Source of the DNA: Nannochloropsis oceanica
Taxonomy: Eukaryota; Sar; Eustigmatophyceae; Eustigmatales; Monodopsidaceae
Assembly: GCA_004519485.1 (NCBI GenBank)
Contig: CP038116.1
Location: forward strand, 62,001-126,000
DNA: 64,000 nucleotides
Direction: 5' to 3'
The translations under genes were made by a program, and so were the position numbers. Position 1 is the stretch's first letter, and each line of letters begins with the position of its first letter. The notes under the pieces were generated by a model, which saw nothing but the letters and a program-made list of their open reading frames with translations, searched no databases and was not told the DNA's origin. This document shows, piece after piece, positions 20,424-32,800 of the stretch.

Positions 20424-20876
20424 ATCACGTAAACTAATGCTCTCAACCAAAAATACTGTAAATAAGGAGAAATTAAATGTGCCGTGGCAGTAGATTTCAG
20501 AAAATTTGCACAAAGTTTTGACATTTTATCCCGTTCTTGATCTTCTTTGGTGATAGTTTATATAAAATGCGGTTTTGGTTTGATCCTCACCGAGGTTTCC
20601 CTTTCTACTACTCTTATCTTGTCTGCTCTTCGGTGCTTGTTGCAAAAAAGAAGTTCTTCGTTTTGCTTCCACATACACACTGTCATCTGCCACGTCGTGT
20701 GCCGCGCCTTCTAGTTGCCCTCCTTTTCCTTTTTCTTTTTTCTTCTTCATAATCATTTTCTTTATCTTGTCTCGTGGTTGCTTTTGTTGCTGGCTTTACA
20801 ATCAAGCCGCCTCCTCCAGTCAAACACCGAACCAACCAAAATGCCTTTGTCCGTCTCTGCTTTCCTCCTTCGCTCC
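20424..20876. other. Convergent 3' region, StyC-like gene / giant kinesin
   Basis: 453 bases between converging stop codons, moderately AT-rich and T-rich toward the kinesin end. Nothing else recognised. Confidence 0.4.
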
Positions 20877-23800
20877 CTACTTTTTGTGCGTCACTACAGC
20901 ATTCACCTTCTGCGCAAACCGCAACGACAACACACTCTCCGACAAGGATGCGGCCGCGGGCGACAGATTACATACCATCAGCGCCTTACAATCTCCACCC
21001 AACGAGTGCTTCAACAAACTCGTCAATGCCGACTCCCGGAACGGCACATGCCTCTCCTTCTTTCCCAAAGCCGTTATAACGTTCCCTAACACACTCAAAC
21101 TCTTGTTGATGCTCTGCGTCTCCTTCAACAAGTCTGAGTGGGCGTTAACCCCGCTCTTCTTCATCCTCTCCGAACCCGCCAGGTCGATCAAATGCAGACA
21201 ACCATGCCTCACAATGCCCCTAGAGCTCTCCGCTTCAATCTTCAGGGTAAACACCACATGCGACCGGGACGAATCCGCGTTGCTCCTCGTCCGTTTCACG
21301 CACCGACGGGCCAAGGCCTCACCGACCAAGGCCGTCACCTCCGACGCCGAGTGAACAGGCAATGAAGTTAACCCAGGCACCGCCTCTCCCTCCCTCCCTC
21401 CCTCCCCAAAGCAATGCCGGACCTCCAAACCCCGCCTGCTACTCCTTTTCTTTCCCCCTCCCCTCCCCATCCCGTAGCTACCACTGCTGCCACTACTTGC
21501 CGCAAACACCCCCTTCCCATTCCCGCCCTCAGACAGCTCAAAATCATAATCTCCTCCTCCCTCTTCCACATCCGGTGATAACAGATCCCTCAATTTTTCA
21601 TTGTAGATCTCCACCATCTCCACCGACAATCCGAACCTCCACCCATGCTTCCTCAAGGCCGCCACCGCCCCGAACACATGCTCGACGCTTCGATAAACAA
21701 TACCTCGTTCCTCCTGCGGCATCGCCTTACTGCGAATGCTGCTGGTACGCCCGCCATTGGGGCCCAGCATGGTGTAGGTCTTGCCGGAATTCGTCTGCCC
21801 ATACGCAAAAATACAGACCTTGTACCCGTCCAACGCGCTCTGCACCAATGGCAGGACCTCCGCAAAGACAGCCTCCTGGCTTGCCCTTGGCGTGAATACT
21901 TGGTCATAGGCGAAGCGCCTCCCTTCCTCCCTCACTTCTACCCCATCCTCTGCTGTCGGCGCCAGCTCCAAGGCGCGACAGAATCTCTCCCCTGCGGAAC
22001 CAACCCCTACTCCGGAGTCAATGAACTTAAAGGGGAGAGTCTTGAGTTTCCCTTCCCCTGCCTCAGACAAGGGAGGGCGGACGCGGACAAACACCTGAAT
22101 ATTGCCTTTGAGCTCGACAAGTTGGTTGTGCAGGGTCTTGCGCACCATATCCGCCCGTTCGCAGTCCTCTTCCATACGGCCAAGGGATTTGGACATCTCC
22201 CTCTTTTCTTTCTCCAGCTCGGAGGCTTTGCGTTTGTATTCCTCCATTTCTTTCGTCAATCGCACTTTATCCGCTTCCAGGGCCTGGGCCGCGTCCCGGG
22301 CATCAAGCATATGAAGCTCCATGGCCTCTCGTAACTCCCTCTCGCGCGACAGCTCTGCGGCATGTTCCTCCAACGTATGCCGTTGCTCGTGCAGTAAAGC
22401 AGACATGCGGCGGCGCTGCTCTTCCACCTGGGCTTCGACCCCTCCTCGACTACTGCCAATACCTGCAGATGTAGCAGTACTTGTACTGGTGGCAGTAGCA
22501 GCAGCAAGAGCAGCGGCGGTGGAGCTACGGGTCTGCGGACGGTGGGAGTGGTATTTGTCTTCGAGCACCAGGTCACGGGACAAGACCACCGACTTGACCC
22601 GCAGCTCTTCCTCCAGCGAGGCCGCAAGATCCTTGGTGGACATCACCTTGAGCGTCAATGCTTCCACCTCTTGCTCCTTCTCCTGCAATTGAGTCGTCAA
22701 CGTTTCGTTCGCCGTTTCCAGCCGTTGCTTCTCCCGGCTGTCCCGCTCCACCTCCTCGTGCAAAGCCTCGCATTTTGCTTCCAGCTGCACGACATGCTGC
22801 TGCGCTGATGCCGCCTCAGCCGCAACCGCTGCCTTCTCCACCTCTGCTTGCCGCACTGCGGCTGCTGCTGCTTGTTGCTCCAGCTCAAAATCTCGGAGCC
22901 TCCCATCGGCCTGCTCTTTGGCCTGCAACAGCGTCTGCACATTCTCGTTGCGTTCCTTCTCTTCCTCCTTCAGCTTCATCGCCACTGCTTCCGCCTTGGC
23001 CTTTTCTTCTGTCGCTCTCTCCAGCTTTCCCTGCATCTCCTCTCTGTATTCTTGCGCGGCCATCAAGCGATCCATGAGTCCGTTCAGCTCGTGCTCTTTT
23101 TCTTGCACAGTCAACTGTAGTCCCTCCAGCTGGCCTGCCACCTCCTCCTTCGCCACCGCCCCTGCCTCCTCCGCCGTAAGCAGCCTTTCTTTCAATGAAA
23201 GAATTTCCGCGTTCTTCTTTTCCAGCGTGGCCGACAGCGCCTTGACTTGCACCTGAGCATCCTGTAATGACTCGAGCGCCGCACGATCTTCCGCTTGGGC
23301 CGCCAAGCGACCACGAAGGCCATCACACTCCTTCTCCTTGCTCCCCAGCGAGTCCCCCAACTCCTCCACCTGCCTCTGCACTTCTTCCCGTGCTCGACGC
23401 ATATTCCGAGCCTCTCTCTCCGCATCCTCCCACTTCTGCCTCATTGCTTCCAATTCCCCCTCCCCCTCCTCCATTTTGGCAACAAGCGCCTGTCGTGCTC
23501 CTTCCTTCTCTTGGAGTGCCCGCTGAAGCCCAACGATTTCCTTTTCCTTCTCCTGCACCAGCCCGTCCAGCTGGCAGACCTCCTTCTCCTCCTTTTCCAG
23601 GCGAGAGATCAACACCTGCATCTCCTCGTTCTCAGCGGCCTTCCCTTTCTCCCTCTTCACTTGAACCTGTTCCTTCCAGCCTCGCACCTCCACCTCCTTC
23701 TTCTCAAGTGCCGTTGTCAGCGAGACGACCGCCTCCTGCTCTGCGACGAGCTGCTGCTGTAGCACCACAACCTCCCCTTCCCTCTTCCTCAACTTGGCCT

Positions 23801-25923
23801 GCAAACCCGCCATCTCCCTATCCTTACTCATCAAAGTGTGCTTCCCCTCTTCTTTTGCCTCCCTCGCCTCCTCCTGTGCCATCCTTCTCTCCTCCACCAG
23901 CACCCGCAAGGCTTCCGCCCGTGCTTCCATCGCGTCCTCCCTCCCTGCATTCGTCGTAGCCAGCTCCCGGGTGGCCAGGCCTCTCATTCCCCCAGCCAAG
24001 AAAAACATGTTCAGCGCCTCCTCCAATGCCCGCCGCTCGATCCGTTGGGCCTCCGCTTCCGCCTCCAACCGAGCCCTGTCGGTGTCTGCCTTCGCCTGCC
24101 GATCAACCAGTAGCTTCTCCAGTTCCGACACCCGTGCTTGCGCCCCACTCAAAAACGTCATCTGACTTTCACTCAATAAACTACCTAGATCCACCGGCGC
24201 TACAGCAGCAGCAGACGTTGTGGCAGCAGTAGCAGCAGCAACAGTAGCAGCCGAAGCAGCGGCTTCCTTGATAGCTTCGCGTGCTTGCGACTGTGCTTCG
24301 CGGACCTGCCCTTCCAGCCTGGTTTGCGCGGCGAGCAATGAGGCATTTTCATCCTCTAGAGCCGCTACCTTTGCCATGTACTCATCCACCTGCTCCTGAA
24401 GGGTATCCATCAGCGTACCCGCATGCGCACACCTCGCCTCACTCGCCACCAAGGCCTCTTGCGCCTTCTCCACCTCCTGCGGCATCTTCTCCAGTCGTGC
24501 CAGCATGGTCTGAGCATGCGCCAGACGCTCTTCCAGGCTTTCAATTTCCTCCTCCTTCTCCGCACAGCTCGCCTCGGCTGCTGCCAAAGCCCGCAAGGTT
24601 TCAGGTGAAGGCACCTCGACTTGCACCTCCACCACCTCCTTCTCCTTCGACGGGGATGTCTGCTGCTGCTGCTGCTGCTTGCGTTCCTCCAACACAGAAG
24701 CCAAATGCGCTTCCAACTTCGTCAACTGCTGCTGCATTTCTACCAATGCCTTCTCCTTCTCTTCGCTTTTTGCAAACACCACCCTCAATTCCTCCCTTGC
24801 TTGCTGCAACAATTTCGGTACTCCCTCCAGCTCCGCCACTCTCGCCTCCCCCGCCGTCAATCGCCTCCTCAACTCCTCTACTTGTCTATCCTTCTCCCCA
24901 CACATTGCCTGGGCAGTCGCCAGCGCCTTATGACTTTTTTCCAACTCCACGGGTACGTTTTTCTCGAGCACCACCAACCGCACCCGCTGCTCCTGTACCT
25001 GCTCTCGGAGGTGGCCGACCATCCCCTCCTTCTCCTGGCACAAGGCCTGCGACGCCGCGAGCGCTTGCTGGGCTTCAGTCACACACTGCGGCAAGGTCTC
25101 GAGAGAAGAAAGTTTCACCTTGGCCTCCTGTAGCTGCCCCTGGAGGGAGGCAACCACCCGTTCGCGTTCTGCACACACTGCCTGTGCTGCTGCCAGCGCC
25201 GCAGCAGACTCTTGGACGTTCTTCGGCAAGTCCTCGAGCGCAGAGAGCTGTTTGTGCGCCTCTTCCAAACGGGCTTGTAGCCGCGCCACCACCATTTCCT
25301 TCTCCGCGCACTGCTGCTGCTGCTGCTGTAGGGCCTGCTTGGTCTCAGCCACCGTACGTGGAAGTTCCTCCAACGTGGCAAGCTTCGCCTTCGTTTCCTC
25401 CACCCTCACCCGTAATTCAGCCACCATCGCTTCTTTTTCATGGCACACGGCTTGGGCAGCTGCTACTGCGGCACGCGCTGCTCGGACTTCCCCCTGTTCC
25501 TTTTCCAGGGCCGAGGCGAGGAGGGTGGCTTTCTGGTCTGTTTCCAAGAGCTTCTCGGCCAGTGCCCTCTTCTCGTGCTCGACTGTGATGAGGTCGTCGA
25601 GAGTAGCCATGAGCTGAGCGCGGGTGGGGGAGATGGGGGAGGGAGGGCCTGGCTGTTTGCCATTGCTGCTGGTGCCGGTAACGGCACTGGTGGTAGATTT
25701 GCCACCAGAGGTGGAGGAAGGGCCACGGGAGGAGGGGCGAGGGGCCGGAATGGGGGGAAGGGGGGCGAAGATGGGTGTGTGGTGGATGGAAGAGTTAAGG
25801 AAAGAGGATGAAAAGGAGGAGGAAGAGGAGGAGCCGGTGGAGGAAGGGGAGGCGCTGGAGGCCTTGAAGGTGGAGGGGGTGATGGGCAAGGGGGGGATTT
25901 CCATAGGCTGTCGTTCCCCCTTC

Positions 25924-25959
<36 letters not shown>

Positions 25960-26219
25960 GCCTTGCTGCTGCTGCCCATTGAGAAGGTGGGGACTGGGGG
26001 TGCAGTGCGAGAGGTGCCGGGAGTACGTATCGCCGCAGGGGAGGGAAATGGAAGCTCGACGTTATCAAGGTTGCTGTTGCTGCTCGGGGTGTTGGTGGTA
26101 GCTGCCAGTGTAGGAGAAGCCACAGCACCAGCAATGCCGGATGAGGGAGAGATACTGGCCCCGCTCAGGGCTGCTGTGATGTCTGCCATAGAGCCTTCTG
26201 CCTTTGCTTCTTCTTCCTC

Positions 26220-26275
<56 letters not shown>

Positions 26276-28212
26276 GAGGGGAGGACTCTACTGCTGCTGC
26301 TGCTGCTTCCTCTTTGTCCTGCAGCACCGCAATCTCCACTACGACCGAGTCCTCGACAGCAGGCGGGAGCGCCCCATCTTCTTGCTCCGTCTTCTCCTTC
26401 TGCTGCTGCTGCGGCTGGGATTGCGGCGGCGACGACGGTGACGACTCATGCTTTTGCTGTGGCGGCTGCTGGTGCTCGGCCTCGTCAAAGCTTCTCCCAC
26501 GACCTTCCTCCAAATCGGCAATTTCCTGCACAGACGAAAGCACTGCTCCCTCCTCCTCCTCCTCCTCCCCGCCCTTAACCCTTACCTCCTCCACCTCACC
26601 CTGGTTTCCATCGACCTCGCCATCAAACAACCCTCCCTCATCCCCTCCCTCCTCGCTCTCACTCCCCTCCTCATCCTCGTCCTCCATTTCCAAGCTCGGC
26701 CTTTTCTTCCTCCTTCCCTCCGCGTCTCCCCCATTCGCTTTCTCCTCCCCTCCCTTGTTCCGTCCCGTCCACCCCGGCCTCCCGGGCGGCGAAAACTCCA
26801 AATTAAACATGGAGCTCCTCCTCCCGCCCTGCCTGCCTCCCATGAACGTCCGCTGACTCGACTCCTCCTGGAAATTGTACTGACGGGAATCTTCCACCCT
26901 TCGGGGCGGCGGAGAGAAATTTAGGGTGAACAATGCATTGTTCACCACAGGGGGTTTCTTGGCCTTGAGCTGATTAGGCGCTTTCCCCAGATAGCCACTG
27001 CTGGGGACGGACGCCCAGTTCTCCTTCATGCTGGTACTTGCACTGCCCGTGCTGGTCCGACGGTTCATGCTCACGCCCTTGCCTTCCGGTGCGAGAGGGG
27101 GGGATGCCGCACCACCGACCGAGGCGCGACGGTTGGAGGAGAGAGGACGGAGGGGGCGACGGGCTGAATTGCACATACGCTTCTTGTCCTGCTGCTGGTT
27201 GCTGCGACGACGCTCCATTCTGTCCTTCTTCCGTTGCTCCTCCAACTGCAGGGAACGACGGCGAGCAGCCGCCTTGGAAAACAAGGTCGTGTTATGCGTG
27301 CTACCGGAGATACTCACATTCAAGCTGCTCATGCTGCTATTGAGTGCATCGCCTGTTGAGGCTCGCCTACCTCTCCCTCCCTCCTTCATTGACTGGAACT
27401 CCCTCAATTGCTCCTTCCTCTCCTGCTGCCCCTTCGACAAGCGTCGATGCAAAGCTGACTGCTCGAACCGCTCCTGGCTAGGGTGCTTCGGCCTGCTTTT
27501 TCTTCCACTTCCGGGGGTGGTCGATTGGGAACGTCCTCGTCCTCTTTCTCCACCTGCTGCTGCTGCCTCATCCGCCGCGGCAAAGACGAAGGGAGGAGAA
27601 GAAGGAGAGGTGCTTCCCACGCGATGTCCCGCAGGGGCAGGAGGGGCTGAGGGGGTGCCCGCAGGGGAGAGGAGGCTTTCCGTGCGCTGTTTTTCGGGCG
27701 TTTGCTCCTCCAGGTAGGCTGCGAGCGATTTGCGGGAAGGGATGGGAGTGGGCAAAGAGTCGAGGTTGATGCTCTTGACGGAAGTCGCGGGGCTGGAAAG
27801 GAAATCGGCCTTGAACGTGCTTGTGCTACCCCCGGTGACGCTCTTCTTAGTGCTGCTGAGGAGGAAGGAGAAGGAGTTGGAGGGCGGGGGCGTCAAGGTG
27901 CCTTGGGCGAAAAAGTTTAGGACGTTGCCCGTTCCTGGCTGGTAGAATGACGAGTTGTGCTGCGAGTCCTATGGAGGAGTGGAGGAAATAAATGAAATGT
28001 GTGTGTGCGTGAGAGAGAGGGCTTGTGGGTGCAAGCCGTCATGGCTTTCTGCAGGCACGCACAAGTCTCCTGACTGTCTCCCGCTCTCCCGCCCTTTCCC
28101 AAGCCCATACAACGCTTACCTCGTCACCCGCAGCCGGAGAACTGGTCGAAGCGGCGGCAGGCGTGGGCAAGGTCCCGGCGGCAAGGCCGCTTCCACTCGC
28201 CAAGTCTGCCAT
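20877..28212 (-). CDS. Giant kinesin-14 with C-terminal motor
   Basis: Exon 1 (28212-28120, 31 codons) joins exon 2 (27968-20877) in phase 0 to give 2394 residues, two to three times the usual length of kinesin-14. Residues 1-820 are low complexity (Ser, Pro, Arg, Glu), with a poly-Gln run encoded by (CTG)n at 26221-26273. Residues about 824-1980 are an almost unbroken coiled coil whose first part is a 45-residue tandem repeat. The neck ELKGNIQVFVRVRP near 1980 is the kinesin-14 neck-motor junction and implies minus-end-directed movement. The motor follows: P-loop AYGQTNSGKTYTM (about 2085), switch I NADSSRSH (about 2262), switch II DLAGSE (about 2292), and VPFRESALTSLLKHSLGG. The P-loop has Asn where most kinesins have Gly or Ala/Ser, still within GxxxxGKT. 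Probable roles are in spindle or interphase microtubules. Its promoter is shared with the next kinesin. Confidence 0.93.
24430..25580 (-). repeat. 135-bp (45-residue) tandem coding repeat in kinesin stalk
   Basis: Within the stalk, starting at Cys873 (codon 25445-25443), units of 45 residues (one of 46) follow one another. Each begins C-x-E-K/R-E, continues with an L-x(3)-L/V coiled-coil segment, then L-E-x-L/V/M-P at about unit positions 25-29, then an Ala-rich A-L-x-A-x-Q-A end. I count five clear units in a row, a sixth in which Ser replaces Cys and which carries a Gln-rich insert, a seventh perfect-length unit beginning CAEKEEEIES, and diverged units at both edges. The DNA copies are diverged, so this is an old protein repeat, not a recent microsatellite expansion. 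Confidence 0.8.
26221..26273 (-). repeat. (CTG)n / poly-Gln tract
   Basis: About 17 uninterrupted CTG triplets on the plus strand encode Gln in the giant kinesin on the minus strand. A shorter GCT/CTG run encoding Ser lies at about 25928-25955. Confidence 0.85.
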
Positions 28213-28953
28213 GGTCGTTCTTTGTAGCTGCTGGTGCTGGTGCTGCTAAGGTAGCCTTGCTCCTGGTGCTGTCGTTCTGCTGCTGCTAGTCTCCGTAAGG
28301 CTAGGCCAAGAAGGCGTCTACCGGTGAAGCTGCTGGTGGCGAATGGACCAAGTCGCCATGTATACAAACCTGTACTGAGGTTGGGTTGTGTGGATTGATT
28401 GAGAATACAGTGAGGGATGCCGTGCAGGTTTTGCAGAAAATGGCGGCAAAGGCAGGGCGTCGGAAGGAGGGAAAGAGTTCACTTGCTGTAGAGGAAACTC
28501 GCCAGGCAGATTTAGCGAGCCCACGCAGTTCGTAATTTGGGCTGCCGTGACCATCCAAGCATGCAAGGACAGCGTGCGGCGAAGGCAAAAGGTGTGGCGA
28601 ACGCCACGGGGTTGTGGAGTATGGTTAAGGTTTCTCAGCAGCTCGATCGAGGTGGTGAGATGATGCAAGATGGGGACGAGAAGAGGTTCGAGAGAGAGAA
28701 TGCATCGGCATGGACATTCCAAAGCAGCAAAGTCAACACCACCTAAACTAAAATATGCCAACTAATCGGCCGCACCTACGCAAACACAATAATAAGCATC
28801 AGGACTCTTTAGTGGCCTCTGGGACGGAGCTCTCGAGGAAGGCACCTGTCTCTCCCTGCCGGGGGCCTCGCCCCGGGGCCGCACCAGCATCGTCCGGCTA
28901 CCGCGTCTGACCAGAGCTCGTCACCACCACACGACCGCTATTACCGCCCTGCA
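28213..28953. promoter_or_regulatory. Shared promoter region of two divergent kinesin genes
   Basis: 741 bases lie between the start codons of the two kinesins, which are transcribed away from each other. The interval is expected to hold both promoters and 5' UTRs. A GC-rich patch (CCGGGGGCCTCGCCCCGGGG) lies near 28859-28880. No other gene was seen, and no transcription factor site can be named. Confidence 0.5.
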
Positions 28954-29805
28954 ATGTCCTCTCTTCTCAACGCAATGCGTCCCGAGAGCGCAACCCCTTC
29001 GCTAACCAACATCGAGGATGCCGACATGATCGAAATGCTCCGACAAGAAGTGTTGCGGAAGGACGAGGAGCTTGCTTCCATGCAAAGGGCCTTTGAGGAG
29101 CTCCAAAACTCGTCCCAAGAAATTGAGCAGGAATTGGAAGTCGAGCTGGGCCGAGCTGAAGCGACAATCACACACTTAACGAACGGCCAAACGAAACAGC
29201 AGACTTTGATCGTGTCACTGCAGAGGAGTAGCAAGGAAAGCACAACAGAGATGGAGCGCATGGCGATCGAGCGTGCAGAATGGCAGCGTCGTTGTGAGGA
29301 TCTGACGACACAAAAATTGAATTTAGAGACCGAATTTGATATGCTGGAAAGCAAGGTGAGAGTGTTGGAGGCCACAGAAGAGTCATTGAGGCATGAGGCG
29401 GAAAAATTGGGGGAGGAGAAGGTGTATTTGTTGCATGAGGTAGATGATTTGAAGGCGAAAGGAGTAGAGGCAGAAGCGAGGCTACAGCAGCAGTTGACGG
29501 ACATGAGCCACGATTTACTCGTCTTGCGATTGGAGAAGGAGAGGAGGGAGAAAATAGAGGAAGGACACGAGGAGGGGAGGATTACGCGGTATTCGATAGA
29601 AGATGGGGACCTGTCGCTTACTGCTGCTGCTGCTGCAGCGGAGATGGAAAAGGAGAGGGTGGAGGAGGCGTGGATGTGCGAAAAGGAAGTGTTATCTGCT
29701 CAAATCAGACAGTTGGAGGCGGCGTTGTCGAGGAGTCGAAGGCGCTCGGTGGAAATGAACAGGTCCCTCATGTCGGCCTCTTCCCCGCAACAGCAACGGC
29801 AGCAA

Positions 29806-29839
<34 letters not shown>

Positions 29840-32800
29840 GACAGCAGCATCAGCCGCGTAAGGCATCAGCAACCTTGCCACCATTGTCATCGTCAGGAGA
29901 AGGAGGAGGAGGAGGAGGGGACGGAGGAGGAGGGGACGGAGGAGGAGGGGCTGTAGCAGTGACACCAGAGGATAATCCTGAAACATCTGAGACAAAGCCG
30001 AGCGTGAACCAGGCTTCTGTTTCGGCGCCTTTGTCCTCGTCCTCATCCGCAGTGCAAGAGACAGAGAGGTTGAATAAACAATTGCGTCAGATGTCGTTGA
30101 AGGTAAGTGAAGAAGGGGGGAAGAAAAAGATTGCATTTGCAGTTGGACTGTGCCTTAGAGACAGAGGGGAGTCCGATCCATCCCGTACCTAACGTTTCCA
30201 CCCTCCCGCCCTCCATCCCTCCATCCTTTCCAAACAGTACTACAAGCAACGCTCCTTCAACTCCCGTCTCCTCTCTCGGATGCAAACCCTCCAAAACAAA
30301 ATTCAAGTCTGCTGCCGCGTTCGCCCCTCCCTCCTTTCCCCCTCCTCCCCCGCACCTACTTTGGCGGTGGAAGCTCTGAGTGATGTCGAGGTCGGTTTCT
30401 TGGATCAACGTCAGGTCCACGGAGGATCTGAGCAGCAGGAGTGGAAAGCTTTCAATTTTGACAGGGTCTGGGGACCGGAAAGTACCCAGGAGGACGTTTT
30501 TTTGGATGTGGAGGCGTTGGCGTTGTCGGTGATGGAGGGAGAAAACGCATGCATTATGGCCTACGGTCAGACAGGGAGTGGGAAGACATACACGATGGGG
30601 GCGGGATGGGAGGCAGGGAGGGTAGGCTGGGAGGAGGATGAGGAGGAGGAGGAGAAGAGGGGGATAAGTCACCGGTTGTTGGAGAAGATGATGGAGTTGG
30701 CGAAGGGGGAGGAGGAGGAGGAGGGAGGAATAGGGGAATGTGAGGGAGTGTCATCGATGGTGGGGTATGTGGTGGCCATGTCCATGGTCGAGGTCTACAA
30801 TGACGACGTCCGGGATCTTTTACCTCGAGGCCATCTCTCTCTCCCCTTCCCCCCCCCCCTTTCCTCCTCCTCTTCAGCCTCCTCCTCCTCGACCACGCGG
30901 GGACCCGTCATCCTCGAAATCCGTCGAGATGCCGAGAACAATGTCCGGCTTCCGGGTATGGTCGAACGAGAAATCCGCACCTTCGCCGATGCTTCTCTCC
31001 TCATATCACAGGGAAACAAGGCGAGGGCCACTGCAGCCACCAACGTCCACGAGCATTCCTCCCGTTCTCATTCAATAATCATTTTGAACGTCACGAGCCG
31101 AGCATCAGGGAAAAAAGGGAGGTTGTACCTGGTTGACTTGGCGGGATCGGAGCGAGTGAAAAAGAGTGCAGTGACAGGGGCCGCGCTGAAGGAAGCGCAG
31201 CACATTAACAAGTCCTTGTCGGCCTTGGGAGATGTGATGGAGGCACTAGACAAGAAGAGTGCTCATGTCCCTTACAGGAATAGCAGCTTGACTCACCTAC
31301 TTTCGGAGTGTTTGGGAGGCCCGGGGGCGAAGGAGGGAGGGAGAACCATGATGATCGTAACGGTCTGTCCGTTCAGTGATGTTACAGACGAGACGCGTTG
31401 TACGTTGCAATTTGCGACGAGGGCAAGAAATATTGAATTTGGAGAGCCAGGAGGACGGGGGGGGGCGGGGAGGGAGGGAGGGAGTGTGAATGTCCGGATG
31501 AAGAATTTGGAGAGGGAGTTGAAGGTGGTGAAGGATGAGTTGAAGGCGAAGGAAAGGGAAAAGGTCGAGGTGGAGGAGCAGCTGGTGGGGATGAAGAAAG
31601 ATTACGTTGCTGTCCAGAAGAAATTAAACCTCCTAATAGAAACAAAGGGCAGGAACAGTGAAGAAATGAGAAGAGGATGGGAGGAGCAATTGAGTGCGCT
31701 GAGAACGGCGAACCAGACCTTGACAACCCGATGGCATGTCGAAAAGTGCGCGAAAGAAAAGGTGGGAAATGAGCTGGAGGAAGCCCAAAAGATGATTCGG
31801 CGGCTACAGCAGCACACCGAGTCGAGGGGGGAGCATTTGAAGGCGGCAAAAATGCAGCTGCGGGAGAAGGATGAGGAGGTGTCCGAGCTGAAGAAATCTC
31901 TGAGGAGAACCGAGAGGGAACTGTCCAGAGCGACGGCTCTTTTCTCTGCATCTTCCTGTCCGTCTTCCACCACGATCATTGCTACTGCTCCTGTAGTGTC
32001 CTATTCCTCGTCCTTGTTGCGGGCTTCCGCCACTGCCGCCCGAGGAGGATTTGGGGCCGAGCGGTCTATCTCTCCTCCCGCAAGCCCTACTGCAGTCAAT
32101 CCCGTTCCAACCTCCGTCATTCACGCCTTTTCCAGGAATGGCAGCAGCAGCACCACCACCAGGAGCAGCAGTAGCGATAGCAAGACAGGCGACACTCTAG
32201 TAAGGCACCAACCGAAGGTCTTCTCCTCTTCCTCCTCCGCTTCTGCCTTCCCTGCTCCTCCCTCTGTCTTGGCAGTTGTGACAGAGAAAGCGTCTGCTTT
32301 CCCGTCATTGAGAGAGAGAGAAGGGCCATTACCACCAGCAGCAGCAGCACGGGGAAGAGGAGCAACAGCAGGAGCTGCAACAGCAGATCTCAACAGTTCT
32401 GGTCTGCCACAACAACAAGAGCAACAGCAGCAGTACGCAGGTGCGGTCGTCCTACCGCTCTGCAGGAGGGGAAAGGAGGGGGAGGAGGGGGACCGAGACG
32501 AGTTTCCCTGCAATAGACGGACAATGGGTGATGTTGTTTCCAAGTATTCAAACAAGGCGAATACGGCCGTAAGCGCCACTGCCACCCCTATTTCAATTCC
32601 TTCCTTCTCCCCTTCGATCATCGACATGATCATTCCTGAGGAAGGGCCGCCGTCATTCCCCTCCTCTTCGACCCCTTCCTCCCTCTCTTCCTCGTCGTCC
32701 CCCTCAATGAAGCAATCAGGAATGATGGCAGCAGAACGGATCCCTGCCCGGCCGCGACTAACGGGAGAGGAGGAAGGAGGGAGCGAGGGAAGGAGAGAGG

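Noticed and set aside
23267-25588. Long plus-strand frames (up to 435 codons), Pro/Ala/Ser-rich
   Set aside because: They are antisense to the kinesin stalk; Glu/Gln/Leu codons read backwards give long open Pro/Ser/Leu frames.
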